Shown: positions 22,122 through 32,822, counted from the first letter of the stretch. The stretch: 64,000 bases of DNA from Heterohyrax brucei (GCA_028571685.1 CM053141.1:132522833-132586832), one strand, 5' to 3'. Numbers and translations are program-made. Notes: generated by a model not told the origin, from the letters alone.

Positions 22122-23621
22122 GTCCAGTTGTGAATATTGCTCCTTTCTTTATGTTATGGCATAATCCATAGTGAAGGCTGCGGGCTTTGATTTTCAAAGT
22201 AAGTACTTCAAGTCTTCTTCATTTTCAGCAAGAACGGTTGTCATCTGCAAAATGTAGGTTGTGAATGAGGTCCTCCAATCCTGGTGCCCCATTTTTCATT
22301 ATACAGTCCAGATTCTCAGATTATTTGTTCAGCATACACCTTGAATAGGTATGGTGAAACAATGCAACCCTGACACACACTGCTCCTGATTTTAAACCAT
22401 GCAGTATCCCCTTGTCCTGGTCAAACAACTGTCTCTTCATCCACACAGAGATTCCTCAAGAGCACAATTAAGTGTTCTGGAATTCTCATTCTCTGCAATG
22501 TCAGTCATCATTTGTTGTGATCCATATAGTTGAATGCCTTTGCATAGTCAACAAAACACAGGTAAACATCTTCCTGGTATTCTCTTCTTTTAGCCAAGAT
22601 CCATCTGACATCAGCAATGATAGCCCTCATTCTATATCTTGTTCTGAATGTGGCTTGAATTTCTGTCAGTACACTATTGTAGCACTTTTGAATGATCTTC
22701 AACCAAATTTTACTTGCCTGTGATATTATTAATAGTGTTTGAAAAACTCTACATTTGTTTTCATTACATTTCTTAGGAATAGGCATAAATATGAATCTCT
22801 TCCAGTGAATGGGCCAGGCAGCAGTCTGCCAAATTCATTGGCATAGACAAACGAACACGTCCCCTGTCACTTTGTTTTTACCCTTCTCAGTTGGTAGTCT
22901 GTCAATTCTCGAAGCCCTGTCTATCTCCCTTCAGCACAGCATCCCTCAGCATCACTGGTTCCTGACCATATGTTACCTCCTGAAAGGGCTGAATATCAAC
23001 CAATTCTCTTTGGTATACTGACCCTATATATTCCTTCTACCTTCTTCTCATGCTTCATGCACAGTTAAATAGTTTCCCTGTAGAATTCTTCACTATTGCA
23101 CCTCAAGCCTTGATTTTTTTCTTCAGTTCTTTTAGCTTGAGAAATGCTAAGCATGTTCTTCCCTTTTGGTTTTCTACCTCCAAACCCACCCATGTCATTT
23201 CTTGAGCTGCCCTTTGAAATATTCTGTTCAGCTGATTTACTGCATCATTTCTTCCTTTTGTTTTACCTAGTCTGCATCCAAGAGCAATTTTCAGAGTCTC
23301 TTCTGATATTCATCTCAGTCTTTTCCTTCCTTATAGCCTTTGAAAAATCTCTTGCTTTCCTCATATATGATGTCCTTAATGTTATTCCACAACTTGTCTT
23401 CCGTCATTAGTGTTCAGTGTGTCAAATCTACTCTTGAGATGGTCTCTAAATTCACATGGGATATACTCAAGGTCATACTTTTACTCTCATGAACTCACTC
23501 TAATTTTCTTCAGTTTCAACATGAATAGGAGCAATTAGTTGTCTGCTCTGCAGTTGGCCTCTCACCTTGTTTTAATGGATGATACCGAGCTTTTCCATAA
23601 TCTCTTTCCACAGATGCTGAC

Positions 23622-24190
23622 TGTCATGGATTGAACTGTGTCCTCCCAAAATAAATGTCAGCTTAGTTAAGACATGATTTCCAATATTGAGTGGCTGTTC
23701 TCCATTTCATGACTGATGTAATTTTTGTGAATGACATAAAGCTTAATGTCTGCCTCTGGTTAACTGGAAAGATTATATTATGTTAAAGGTGATTGTAACA
23801 CCCTTACTAAGGTTGCCTTGATCCAGTGTAAGGGAGTTTCTCTGGGTTGTGTGCTACACCGCCATTTATCTTACAACAGACAAAAGGAAAGCAAAGCAAG
23901 CAGAGAGGTGGAGACCTAATACCACCACAAAAGCAGTACTGGGAGCAGAGAATATTCTTTGGACTTGAAGTTCCTGCACTGAGATGCTGAGATGCTCCTA
24001 TGCCAAGGGAAGACCGATGTATCTATCACACAAAGCCCTTCCTACAGAACCAACAGAGAGACAACCTTCCCCTGGAGCCAACACTGTGAATTCAAACTTT
24101 TAGCCTACTAGACTATGAGAGAACAAACATCTGTTCGTTAAAGCCATTTATCTGTTGTATTTGTGTTATAGTAGCACTAGATGACTGACA
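23622..24190 (+). mobile_element. ERVL/MaLR-like LTR (copy C), sense, in RTE
   Basis: 'tgtcatggattgaactgtgt' to 'cactagatgactgaca', 569 bp. It splits the RTE between 'ccacagatgctgac' and 'cgttggtgatttga'. No convincing TSD (ctgac against cgttg). Contains a short local duplication 'gagatgctgagatgctcc' near 23982-23998. Confidence 0.87.
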
Positions 24191-24545
24191 CGTTGGTGAT
24201 TTGATTCCTATATACTCCATCTGAAGAGGTCTATGTGTACGGTCATCATCTATGTTGGTGCAAGAAGGTATCTACAATGAAAAAGTTGTTGATCTTGCCA
24301 AATTTTATCAAGGGATCTCCAACATCACTTCTATCACCAGAGCTGTGTTTTCCAACCACCTATCCTTCTTCTTTGTTTCCAATTTTCACATTCCAATCAC
24401 CAGTAATTATCAATCCATTCTGATTGCATGTTTGATCAATTTCAAACTGTAGAAGCTGGTAAAAAATCTTCAATTTCTTCAGTTTTGACTCTAACAGTGC
24501 ATAAATTTAAATAATAGTCTTATTTACTGGTCTCCCTTATAAGCC

Positions 24546-25031
24546 TAGGATGTCACCTTGAAGACTACAATGTGTCTGACCCAAGTCATGGTATTTTCAA
24601 TCACATCATATGCATGAGAAAACTGGACCATGAACAAAGAAGACAGGAGAAGAATTTATGCCTTTGAATTGTGGTGTTGGAGAACAATGTTGCATGTACT
24701 ATGGACTGCCAAAAGAATAAACAGATCTGTTCTGGAAGAAATACAACTAGAGTGCTCCTTGGAAGCAAAGAGGGAAAGACTGTGTCTTACATACTTTGGA
24801 CATGTTGTCAGGAAAGATCAGTCCCTGGAGAAAGACATCATGCTTGCTAAGGTAGAGGATTAGGAAAAAAGCAGAAGACCCTTGACAAGATGGATTGACA
24901 CAGTGGCCACAACAATGGTCTTAAGCATAAAAATGATTGTGGACATGGTGCAAGACCCGGCAGTGTTTCCTTCTGTTGTTCATAGGGTTGCTATGAGTTG
25001 GAACCAGCTCAATGGCACCCAACAACAACAA
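24546..25031 (+). mobile_element. 5'-truncated RTE LINE, sense, nested in antisense RTE
   Basis: 'taggatgtcaccttgaagac' onward encodes the C-terminal part of an RTE protein (for example the RRIYAFELWCWR and LTYFGHVVRKDQSLEK blocks, typical of BovB-type LINEs), then the 3' tail 'gctatgagttggaaccagct' and 'aatggcacccaacaacaac'. Flanks 'cttataagcc' (24536-24545) and 'cttacaggcc' (25032-25041) form a 10-bp TSD with two mismatches. The AAC-repeat tail is typical of RTE-type elements. Confidence 0.88.
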
Positions 25032-25711
25032 CTTACAGGCCAGTGAATATCATCCTATTACTGACAGCCCTGTACTTCAGGATAGATCTTGAAATTTTCT
25101 TTTTGATGGTGAATTTAACATCATTCCTTTTCATGTTCTCATTCCCAGCATAGTAGACCATATGATTGTTCAATTCCAAATGGCCAATACCAGTTCATTT
25201 CAAATAACTAATGCCTAGGATACGGGTGTTTATGTGTCCCACATCACTTTTTAATGACTTCTAACTTTCCTAGATTCATACTTCATACATTCCATGTTCT
25301 AATTATTAATATATGTTTCTTCTAATTTTGAGTTATGTCACATCTGTGAATGAAGGTTCTGAAAGCTGGACTCTATCTCTGTTATTAAGGTTGATGTTAT
25401 TTTGAGGAGGAGCCTCTTCCCTAGTCATCATCTGAGCAACTCTAACCTGCTGGGGGGGAAGGCAGGGAGGATCACTGTTTGGTTCTATATCAGGCAATGT
25501 TCTACTGTTATTCATAAAGTTTTTGCCAGCTAATTCTTTTCAGAAGTAGATGACCTTCTTTCTAGTCTGGAACCTGTCCACTACAGGTGACCCTGGAGGT
25601 ATTTGAATACCAGTAGCATAGCTTGCAGCAACACAGCAACATGCAAGTCTCAACAATATGAAAAACTGACAGATGGACGGGGCTAACTTTGTAAAGAAAA
25701 ATTTCAAAATA

Positions 25712-25916
25712 TTATTTTTATAGATACAACCCTTCAGCTACTGACTCTTTCATTCTTAGACCCACTTTTATGTCTCATTTCTCCCCTCCCTTTAAATGCA
25801 CAATTCAATATTGTTTAGTTTCTTTATTTTCACTTAACAGTTACCTAAAACTCATCAAGCCACACACAGACAAAGTCAGATTTGCCCAGGAGGCTTTGTA
25901 TAAAGTTATATATGTA

Positions 25917-25956
<40 letters not shown>

Positions 25957-26689
25957 TCATTCCAAGCAGAAAAATCACACAAAGGACAGACATGGGAAAA
26001 TGCATGGAGAAAGCTATTTCCAATAAAAGGCCTGAAACCGTATTGACTGTTGTTTCCCTGGAAGTTGCTGGACCCAAATTGTTTCATTAATAAATAAACT
26101 CAGTAATTCATCTTTGGAAACTGCCTTCATTCATCCTACCACCAAGTATTTTTTGTTAGTGTATTCTATGCTGTGTATATTTTGTAAAGAAACTGAACTT
26201 TCTTCCTAGAAATAAGAAATGTCTTTGGAAGATATCAGACACGATATGTTTTTCAATTAGTTTGTTTATATTTGTTTTGGGTTAGGAAGAACAGAGCAAT
26301 TTTCACCAATCTAATCTCTTTATTCTCAAAGTCATCTATCCAAGAGGGAAAAGCTACATAGCAGACTATTTACTTTCTGTTCAGTGAATTCCTGTGTCAT
26401 TCTCCTTGCAGTTTAATGAACAGTTTCTCCAAATCCCCAGAGCAGTTGAAGTGTTTATTTCAGCAAATAATATGTTTGCTGAAGCACACATCATTACAGA
26501 AGTCTTTCTTGGGGAACTTCCCTTCTGATATACTGGGGCATCTTATTCCACCGTGCAAAGGAAGGTCATAATAAAGCACATTTATACCTTTCCTAGTCTT
26601 TCTGCACTACTAATAAAGAACTGAAATCTGGCAAAGCATTTACATTTTTAAGTTCAAGCATTTTTCAAAATATTGATTGTATTTCCAGG
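25712..26689. other. Intergenic, no gene; one GA microsatellite
   Basis: Mostly unique AT-rich DNA with the (GA)n tract listed separately; nothing else recognised. Confidence 0.5.
25923..25953. repeat. (GA)n microsatellite
   Basis: About 15 uninterrupted GA units. The purity suggests a recent or mutable tract. Confidence 0.97.
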
Positions 26690-27164
26690 ACAATCTTAAA
26701 TGGATTTTTACTGTTTATTAAAGCATAATATGCATTTTTCAAAAAAGCACATATAGTGAAGAGATCTATGAATTTTCACAAATTTCATATATTCATATTA
26801 CCAATATAAAATTAAAATCAGACCATTACTAGCATACCAGAAGATGCCTTCATTCTCTCAAGATCCCCTCCCAGGGTCACCACTGTCTTGATTTTTTTTT
26901 GTTTTCATACTTCACATAAATAGAAACATATAGTACACACTCGTTTCAGTCCGATTTCTTTCATTTGGTATCATATTTGTTAAATTCTTCAATGTTTTTG
27001 TGTGTTGTTATAAATTATTCATTCCTATTCTACACAATAGTATTCCACTGTGTTACTATACTGTAAATAATGCATTTATTATATTGTTAATGAATGTTTG
27101 GGTAGTTTCCAGTTTAGAACTGTTAAAGAGAATGCTTCGATGAACAAGTTTTTGTTGAAAATAT

Positions 27165-27668
27165 TGTCATGGATTGAACTGTGTCCCCCCCAAAAGTGTG
27201 TGTAGCCATTTGGCTGGGCCATCATTCCCAATATTTTGTCATTTTCCTCTGCTATAAATCTTAATCTCTGTCTGTGGCTAATAGATAGAATGATTATGTT
27301 AAAAGATGAGTAGGGCAACACCCTTGCTAAGGGAATGTGGTTTTCACCACCCTTATCCTTTCATCTTATGGGAAATAAAAAGAGAGGGAAGCAAGCAGAG
27401 TTGGGAACCTCATACCATCATGAAAGCAGCGCCGTGAGAAGAATGTGTCCTTCAGACCTTAGGTTGCTCTGCTAAGATGCCCCCTCACCAAAGACTGGTG
27501 CAACACATGAACTCTCCTCAAGAGCCAACAGAGGGAAATCCTTCCCCTGGAGCAGACACCCCGAATTTGGACTTACAGCCTACTGGACTATGTAAAAATA
27601 AACATTTCTCTTTTTAAAGCCATCCACTTGTGGTATTCTTATTGGAGCATTATCAGATGACTGAAACA
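27165..27668 (+). mobile_element. ERVL/MaLR-like solo LTR (copy D), exact 5-bp TSD
   Basis: 'tgtcatggattgaactgtgt' to 'cagatgactgaaaca', 504 bp, flanked by 'aatat' on both sides (27160-27164 and 27669-27673). A 5-bp TSD with TG...CA ends is what ERVL/MaLR elements make. The 'ccctactggact' and 'aaaaataaacatttctcttt' blocks mark the polyadenylation region. It lies inside the old antisense L1. Confidence 0.93.
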
Positions 27669-28073
27669 AATATGTATGCATTTCTATTGAATATGTGCTT
27701 GAGAGAGGAACTGCTTGGACATGCTGTATGTATATGTTCTAATTTAGTAAATGATGTCAGTTATTCAAACTGTATTGGGTCAGTTTTCAACTAAACAGTA
27801 TATGAGTGTTTTCAATACTTGGTTTTATCTTTTTTTCATTTAGTTATTCTGATAGACATATAGTATAAGGCACTGAGGTTTAGTTGGTGTTTTCTTGATG
27901 GCTGATTTGGAACACATTTTCATATGTTTATTGATTATATATTTTTATTTAAGTATTTTGCCCAGATTCTATGGGGTCATTCTCTTTTTCTTCAATTGCC
28001 AAGAGTTCATTATATACTATGGATATAGGAACTTTGTAGGAAAAATGTACTGCAAATACCTTCTCCCACTGTG

Positions 28074-28222
28074 TGTTGTTGTTATTTTGCTAGTTGACAT
28101 TGAGTTGGCTCTGATTCATGGTGACATTTGTATAACAGAATGCAACACTGCCCAATCCTGTGCCGTCTTTATAACTGTTGATATGTTTCAGTCCATCACT
28201 GCACCTGCTACATCAATCTGTC
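28074..28222 (-). mobile_element. RTE 3' end fragment, antisense
   Basis: 'gttgttgttattttgctagt', 'gacattgagttggctctgat' and 'ctgcccaatcctgtgccgtc' match the 3' end of the antisense RTE at 20990-21130. About 150 bp, strongly 5'-truncated; nested in the old L1. Confidence 0.75.
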
Positions 28223-28490
28223 ATAAATTTTACCACAGTGCAATTTATCAGTTTTCACATTTTGGTGGTGGGCACTTTTGTGTATCCGGTTAAAGAAATC
28301 TTTGTCTACAAAGCATCAAGAAGATGTTTGTTTATGTTTTTCTAAAAGCTTTAGTAATTTACCTTCCACATCCAGATTGTAAGCCATCTGTGACTATTTT
28401 TTGCATATATTAGTGTAAAAATTTTTTCTTCATATAGATATCAAATTCATCCAGCACTATTCATTAAAAATCCATTCTTTTTCCACTAAC

Positions 28491-28997
28491 TTCTAACACT
28501 GTTTTAAGTAAAAACCAACCACATATCAATTCTAGCATCTTTTGAAAACTTGACTACAGTAGCAACTTAAATTTTTAATATAAAATGTAAATCTACTATG
28601 ATATACTTGATTTGGTACCGAGTTTCACAATGAAAAGTGCAGGATCTATTTTTCCCCAAATATTTGATGTCTAATTCATTGTTTAATGTGACTTTGACCT
28701 ATAATTACCAGTATTATCAACATATCCATCCCTGTTGTCCTAAGATACAGAAAGCTATAAGAATGGGCATTATTAGCCTGGGTTCAGCAGAGGGATACTT
28801 GAGGAAATTATTACTCTGGCAGTCTGTCATCCCTCAAAACATTTACAACGTTTTGCTTCCTCTCTCACATCACTTATCCAAGTCTCCATTTTTTTCTCTT
28901 TTACTTCTCCACTGTAGTGATATTTCCTCCATTTTCCTTTTTTCTTTTTCTTTTTCTTTTTTTTTAAGATCTTCATCAAGTTTTGCCTTATCCCTGC
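28491..28997. other. Intergenic with a pyrimidine tract
   Basis: Contains a T/C-rich tract at about 28931-28965 ('tttctttttctttttctttt'). It opens long frames on both strands by low complexity; no gene is inferred. Confidence 0.55.
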
Positions 28998-29110
28998 CAG
29001 TGGAAAGTCAGCTAACATTTGCTGTACATTTGTTATGCACCAGGCTGTGTGCTAGTTTTCTCTTAAAATACTATTTGCAGTATGTAGAGAAAAACAGCCC
29101 ACAAGGGTAA
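28998..29110 (-). mobile_element. MIR or L2 3' end, antisense, short
   Basis: 'ttgttatgcaccaggctgtg' parallels 'ttactatgtgccaggcactg', the shared MIR/L2 3' end in antisense. Too short to separate the two families. Confidence 0.5.
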
Positions 29111-31216
29111 TCATCCTATATGTTTACAACTGTAATAACAATTAACATTTTTAAAGAAGCAGAGACATATTTTAGAATTTGATAAAAGCTTTAGTTTCTC
29201 TCTTTTAAAAATATGCACATAGACAAAATTATACATATGATGACAGGAGTTCCCAGACCCCTAAAAGCCTAAGTTAAGAACTTTTCCATTAGAGAAACTC
29301 ATGAAGTAATTATTATTCTGTAGTATAAAGATGATTCTCTATGAGCACCTTTGATGGTTAAATGGTACAACATCTAAAACATGGTGTTTGGTGGAGGATA
29401 ATTTTATAGCCACCTGTTGAGTTGAATAAATAATTCCAATATTAAAAAAAAAAAGGATTAAACTAGATGCAATAGGTATCTATTTTTAATTCTAAATGAA
29501 TTTAGGACACTTTATTTTAGTACTAACAAGTTTATAAAAATCTTTTTAAAAGAAGAGGCACTACGATAGCCAGTTCCTTCAACTCTATAACGAAACACTG
29601 GTTGTTACACTTGGGCCAATTTCTAGGCAGTTAGCCAGGAACACACATAGATTGCCTTACTACCATTTCTTTTCAAATAAATAAAAGAACAAAACATAAT
29701 TGTTTTTGTGCAGTAATACAGAAGCACAGCAGATAGTCTTAAAAAAATAAAAAGTATTTAATCAATTTACATTAGAAAACATACCTACTTGTTATGACCT
29801 TTAAAATACTTCTTGAAGCTCTGTGCGGTGCCCCGTTTGAGCGCAGACACACACAGAGCCTCCCACATCTGAACCACAGGGCAGAGCACCGGGTCTGCAT
29901 GTGGTGTTACAGACCCAGCTGTGTGCTGCAGCGAACAGCAACCACATGCCCTCATGCTCAAATACTGGCTCACCTAAAAACCTGTTGTTTCCTCTTACTG
30001 CTCTACAGATGTCGAGGCTGTCAGCCCTGAGTTTTATCTAGTAGGAGCATTCTTTGCCTTATCAAAAGAAAATCAGCTTCAGGAAATAACACCCTGCTTA
30101 GATGCAACATGACAGATCCAGTACATTGATCTCTGCAAGCTGGTAGGGGTTCCCCCAACCCCAGCATGCTGAAGGTGGCTTCACAAGTCAAGATTAAAAA
30201 CAAGAAGTATTTTTCAGGCTGAAAATTCTATGCTTGGCTGTTCCTCAGATTATCTCCTCTAAAGAAGCATCTCCATAATACTTATTCTCTACTGAGTAAG
30301 CAACCCCTGTTTCCCAAGTGACCTTGTCAACATGCATTAGAATCTTAGGTCAACAGGATGAGGATGTTGATTTGACTTTTGACACTGACCATATGCTAGA
30401 AAGACTAGTAACTACTTTTGTTTCCAGGGGCATAGCACAAACGGAAATTAGAAGTCACAAAATAATTTACAACACATCAGGAAATGCAAATAGGCAGTTA
30501 AGACAGAAATATAGAAATAAGTGAGCTATTCAAATAAAAAAAACCATTAAACACTAACTGATAGGTTCACACTACCACATGTTACTCTCTGACCCTTGTC
30601 ATTTTATATCTATGAATTTTCCTCACCCACTCTCACTCTGAAGGCATATTTTAGGTATCTGATCTATTTTTTTAAAATAATGCTCAAATGACACCAGAAT
30701 ACTTTACTGTTTAATATTTATGAAAATCATACTCCAACAACAGAAGCTCCCATAATTGTCACACAAAAGGAAAAAGATAAAGTATATTGAAAATACATTC
30801 CATATATAAAAAAAGATGTGGAAGTCTAATACTAAAACAGACTTTAAAATGAGCTCAGAAAATATCATACTTCCCATCCTTCTCAAAACCCTGAACTTCT
30901 TGCCTTGGAATAATTTACTCTTTGTGAGAAAAACAAATCCATATTGTTTGGATTATGGGATTCCAGTATACCTTTGTTACAGTAGCATAGCCTGGACCTT
31001 AACTAGTACACATGCCAGTGGAAAGAAAGGAAGAACAGAGAAGGAACACAGGGAATAAAGACATGGAAGAGAGAAATTTAGAGTGGATCTCCACTCTAAA
31101 TAACACCATTACATCTTAGAAGCAACAAAACAACTGAGGATAGCAATATAATTAACATATTACCAGGATAAGCTTAGGCTATTTTCTTGACTAGAAAACC
31201 AACATAGAGGCAAGGC
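29111..31216. other. About 2.1 kb of unique intergenic DNA, with a GC-richer patch at 29815-30200
   Basis: No repeat family recognised. The patch at 29815-30200 is clearly less AT-rich than its neighbours and has several CpGs ('gcggtgccccgtttgagcgc'), but no convincing exon: open frames are 60-80 codons on either strand with no recognisable protein. A near-perfect palindrome lies at 31077-31100. Confidence 0.5.
31077..31100. repeat. 24-bp palindrome (11-bp arms, 2-bp centre)
   Basis: Arms 'tttagagtgga' and 'tccactctaaa' are exact reverse complements around 'tc'. It could form a short hairpin; no flanking element explains it. Confidence 0.9.
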
Positions 31217-31229
31217 AATATACACAAAG

Positions 31230-31247
31230 CCAAGCCAAGTGCCGTCG
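31230..31247 (-). mobile_element. Ultra-short SINE tail insertion (18 bp) with 13-bp TSD
   Basis: The 18 bp 'ccaagccaagtgccgtcg' is the complement of a SINE 3' tail (compare the longer copy at 60338-60412). It is flanked by 'aatatacacaaag' (31217-31229) and 'aatacacacaaag' (31248-31260), one mismatch in 13. Removing one repeat and the 18 bp restores continuous sequence. Confidence 0.82.
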
Positions 31248-31362
31248 AATACACACAAAGGGATTTCTAAAAATTCTGGCCTAATATAGAAAATACAGCT
31301 CCTCTAAATATCTAAAGATATCCATCAATCCCATCACCTTTTCACTGGGCATCCCCACCACT

Positions 31363-31414
31363 GCTGTCACTTATCTTCTTACTAAAGTGCTGTCACTTAT
31401 CTTCTTCCTAAAGT
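31363..31414. repeat. 26-bp tandem duplication
   Basis: Two head-to-tail copies beginning 'gctgtcacttatcttctt', differing at one base. Local slippage or repair event. Confidence 0.95.
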
Positions 31415-31557
31415 AAGTTTCACTGGCCCACCACTTGATTTCTGCTCCCATTTACCCTCAGCTCCTCTGTAGTTGTTAAATAACACTAGTGGATTCTGAT
31501 TCACAACAACCCCTTGTAACAGAGAACCCTATAAGCATTTCTTGGCTGAACTCGAGA

Positions 31558-31728
31558 GGGAAACTCTGGTGGCAAGGTGGTTAAGTGTTACAGCTGCTAA
31601 CTACGGCACTTTGAATTTACCAGACACTCCTTGGAAACTCTGTGAAGTGGTTCTACTCTTTCCTATAAGGGTTGCTATGAGTTGAAATCAATTCAGTTTC
31701 AGTGGGTTTAGTTTAGGTTTACGCTTTG
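31558..31728 (+). mobile_element. AfroSINE, sense, nested in another SINE
   Basis: 'gggaaactctggtggcaagg', 'tggttaagtgttacagctgc', 'ctccttggaaactctgtgaa', 'gctatgagttgaaatcaatt', ending in 'gggtttagtttaggttta'. Full length. Confidence 0.87.
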
Positions 31729-31789
31729 CAGAAGCGCATAGCCAGGCTTTCCTCTCATGGAGCCAGTGGGTGGATTCCAATTACCTGCC

Positions 31790-32356
31790 CGTCATGGATT
31801 GAATTGTGTCCCCCTAAAAATATGTATAGGAATTTGGCTGGACCATGATTTCCTGTATTCTGTGACTGCCCTCCAATTCTTTATTTTCTTATGCTGTCAA
31901 TCCTGATCACTTCCTGTAGTAAATAGAGTGAAACATGCAAGATAGGATTAGGGTGGGACTGTAAAAGCCTTCCTAAGATCACCTGCCTGCTCCAGGGTAG
32001 GCAGGGTGTCCCTGAAGAGTAGCTTGTACCACCCTTTATGCTTTTATTCTACATGAGATAAAATGAAAGGGAAGCAAGCAGAGAGTTGTGGACTTCACAC
32101 CACCAAGAAGCAGTGCCGGGAGCTGAGTGCATCCTTTCGAAAGGGCCAAAGTCCCGGATCCTCGTTAGCTTCCAGTCCGGGGGAGTACTCACAACAAGGA
32201 CCTTCCTCCAGAGCCAAAAGAGAAAGCCTTCCCTCTGGAGCTGATACCCTATATTTGGACTGGTAGCCTACTGGACTGTGTAAAAATAAACATTTCTTTG
32301 TAAAAGCCATCCACTTTGTGGTATTTCTGTTACAGCAGCACCAGAAGACTAAAACT
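31790..32356 (+). mobile_element. ERVL/MaLR-like LTR (copy E), sense
   Basis: First base mutated ('cgtcatggattgaattgtgt') and last base too ('agaagactaaaact'). Internal blocks as in the family, including 'gaaagggaagcaagcagaga' and 'tagcctactggactgtgtaa'. Flanking 5-mers ctgcc and tagcc share 3 positions. It splits the antisense SINE. Confidence 0.87.
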
Positions 32357-32422
32357 TAGCCTTACATTTAACAGCCAAGAGTCAAGTGTTTACTGGTTTG
32401 ATGCTTTCACCATCTCTACACG

Positions 32423-32822
32423 CCTTTTGAACAAAGGAGACAGAAGAATTGATGCCTTTGAATTGTAGTGTTGGAGAAGAATGTTCAGTGTACCATGGAC
32501 TGCTCAAAAAACAAACAGATCTAGTCTAGAAGAAGTACAACCAGAGTGCTCCTTGGAAGCAAAGATGGCAAAACTGTGTCTTACATATTTTGGACATGTT
32601 GTAAGGGAAGATCAGTCCCTGGAGAAGGAGATCATACTTGGTAGAGTGGAGGGTCAGCGTAAAAGAGGAAGATCCTTGACGAGATGGATTGAAAGAGGGA
32701 TCACAACAATGGTTTTAGGCATAAAAATGATTGTGGACACGGCACAAGACTGGGCAGTATTTCCTCCTGTTGTTCTAAGGTCACTATGAGCTAGAACTGA
32801 CTCGATGGCATCTAACAACAAT
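32423..32822 (+). mobile_element. 5'-truncated RTE LINE, sense
   Basis: C-terminal RTE coding relic followed by the 3' tail: 'gacagaagaattgatgcctt', 'cagtccctggagaaggagat', 'cactatgagctagaactgac', 'tcgatggcatctaacaacaa'. An open stretch of about 100 codons (32481-32789) survives and carries LTYFGHVVREDQSLEK, the RTE C-terminal block; it is a fragment, not a gene. Confidence 0.88.

Larger units (their letters stand above)
20976..25703 (-). mobile_element. Near-full-length RTE (BovB-type) LINE, antisense, with three nested insertions
   Basis: The left edge is the 3' end: plus strand 'gttgctgttgttaggtgcca' and 'tgaactggttgcaactcaca'. The right edge is the 5' end near 25680 ('caatatgaaaaactgacaga'). 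Between lie endonuclease, reverse transcriptase and C-terminal coding relics, all broken by stops. Subtracting LTR B, LTR C and a sense RTE fragment with their TSDs leaves about 3.17 kb, the normal length of a BovB/RTE element. Its 3' end resembles the AfroSINE 3' end, so the family is the probable source of the machinery that moved the SINEs. Confidence 0.88.
26690..28490 (-). mobile_element. Old L1 (L1M-type) fragment, antisense, with nested LTR and RTE
   Basis: Landmarks of an antisense L1 3' UTR and ORF2 end, in order: 'gaattttcacaaatttcata', 'cagggtcaccactgtcttga', 'aatagaaacatatagtacac', 'tagtattccactgtgttact', 'gggtagtttccagtttagaa', 'gaggaactgcttggacatgc' and 'aataccttctcccactgtgt'. 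Highly diverged relative to the other L1s here, so it is older. It is interrupted by LTR D and by an RTE 3' end. Confidence 0.75.
31472..32420 (-). mobile_element. Second tRNA-derived SINE subfamily, antisense, split in three
   Basis: Segments 31472-31557, 31722-31789 and 32357-32420 read together as one antisense SINE of the type seen at 43015-43195. They run from tail 'gttgttaaataacactagtg' through 'gcagaagcgcatagccaggc' and 'agccagtgggtggattccaa' to 'taacagccaagagtcaagtg'. It is interrupted by a sense AfroSINE and LTR E. The tail word 'gttgttaaataacactagtg' resembles the antisense RTE 3' end. Confidence 0.68.

Noticed and set aside
21000..25700. Possible multi-exon gene on the minus strand, suggested by blocks of coding-like sequence separated by gaps
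   Set aside because: The blocks are one RTE LINE ORF and the gaps are two LTRs and a nested RTE with TSD-like flanks, not introns.
25845..26087. Overlapping antisense frames with (SL)n repeats
   Set aside because: They are created by the (GA)n microsatellite at 25923-25953.
27895..28293. 132-codon open stretch on the plus strand
   Set aside because: It lies across an antisense L1 relic and a nested antisense RTE 3' end, so it is a by-product of two transposons.
28637..29110. 157-codon open stretch on the plus strand, the longest in the window
   Set aside because: It runs through a pyrimidine-rich low-complexity tract and an old MIR/L2 end; the encoded sequence is Phe/Ser/Leu-rich from poly-T/C and shows no protein family.
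32481..32789. 102-codon frame with clear homology
   Set aside because: The homology is to the C-terminal end of an RTE LINE protein; it is a truncated transposon fragment, not a host gene.
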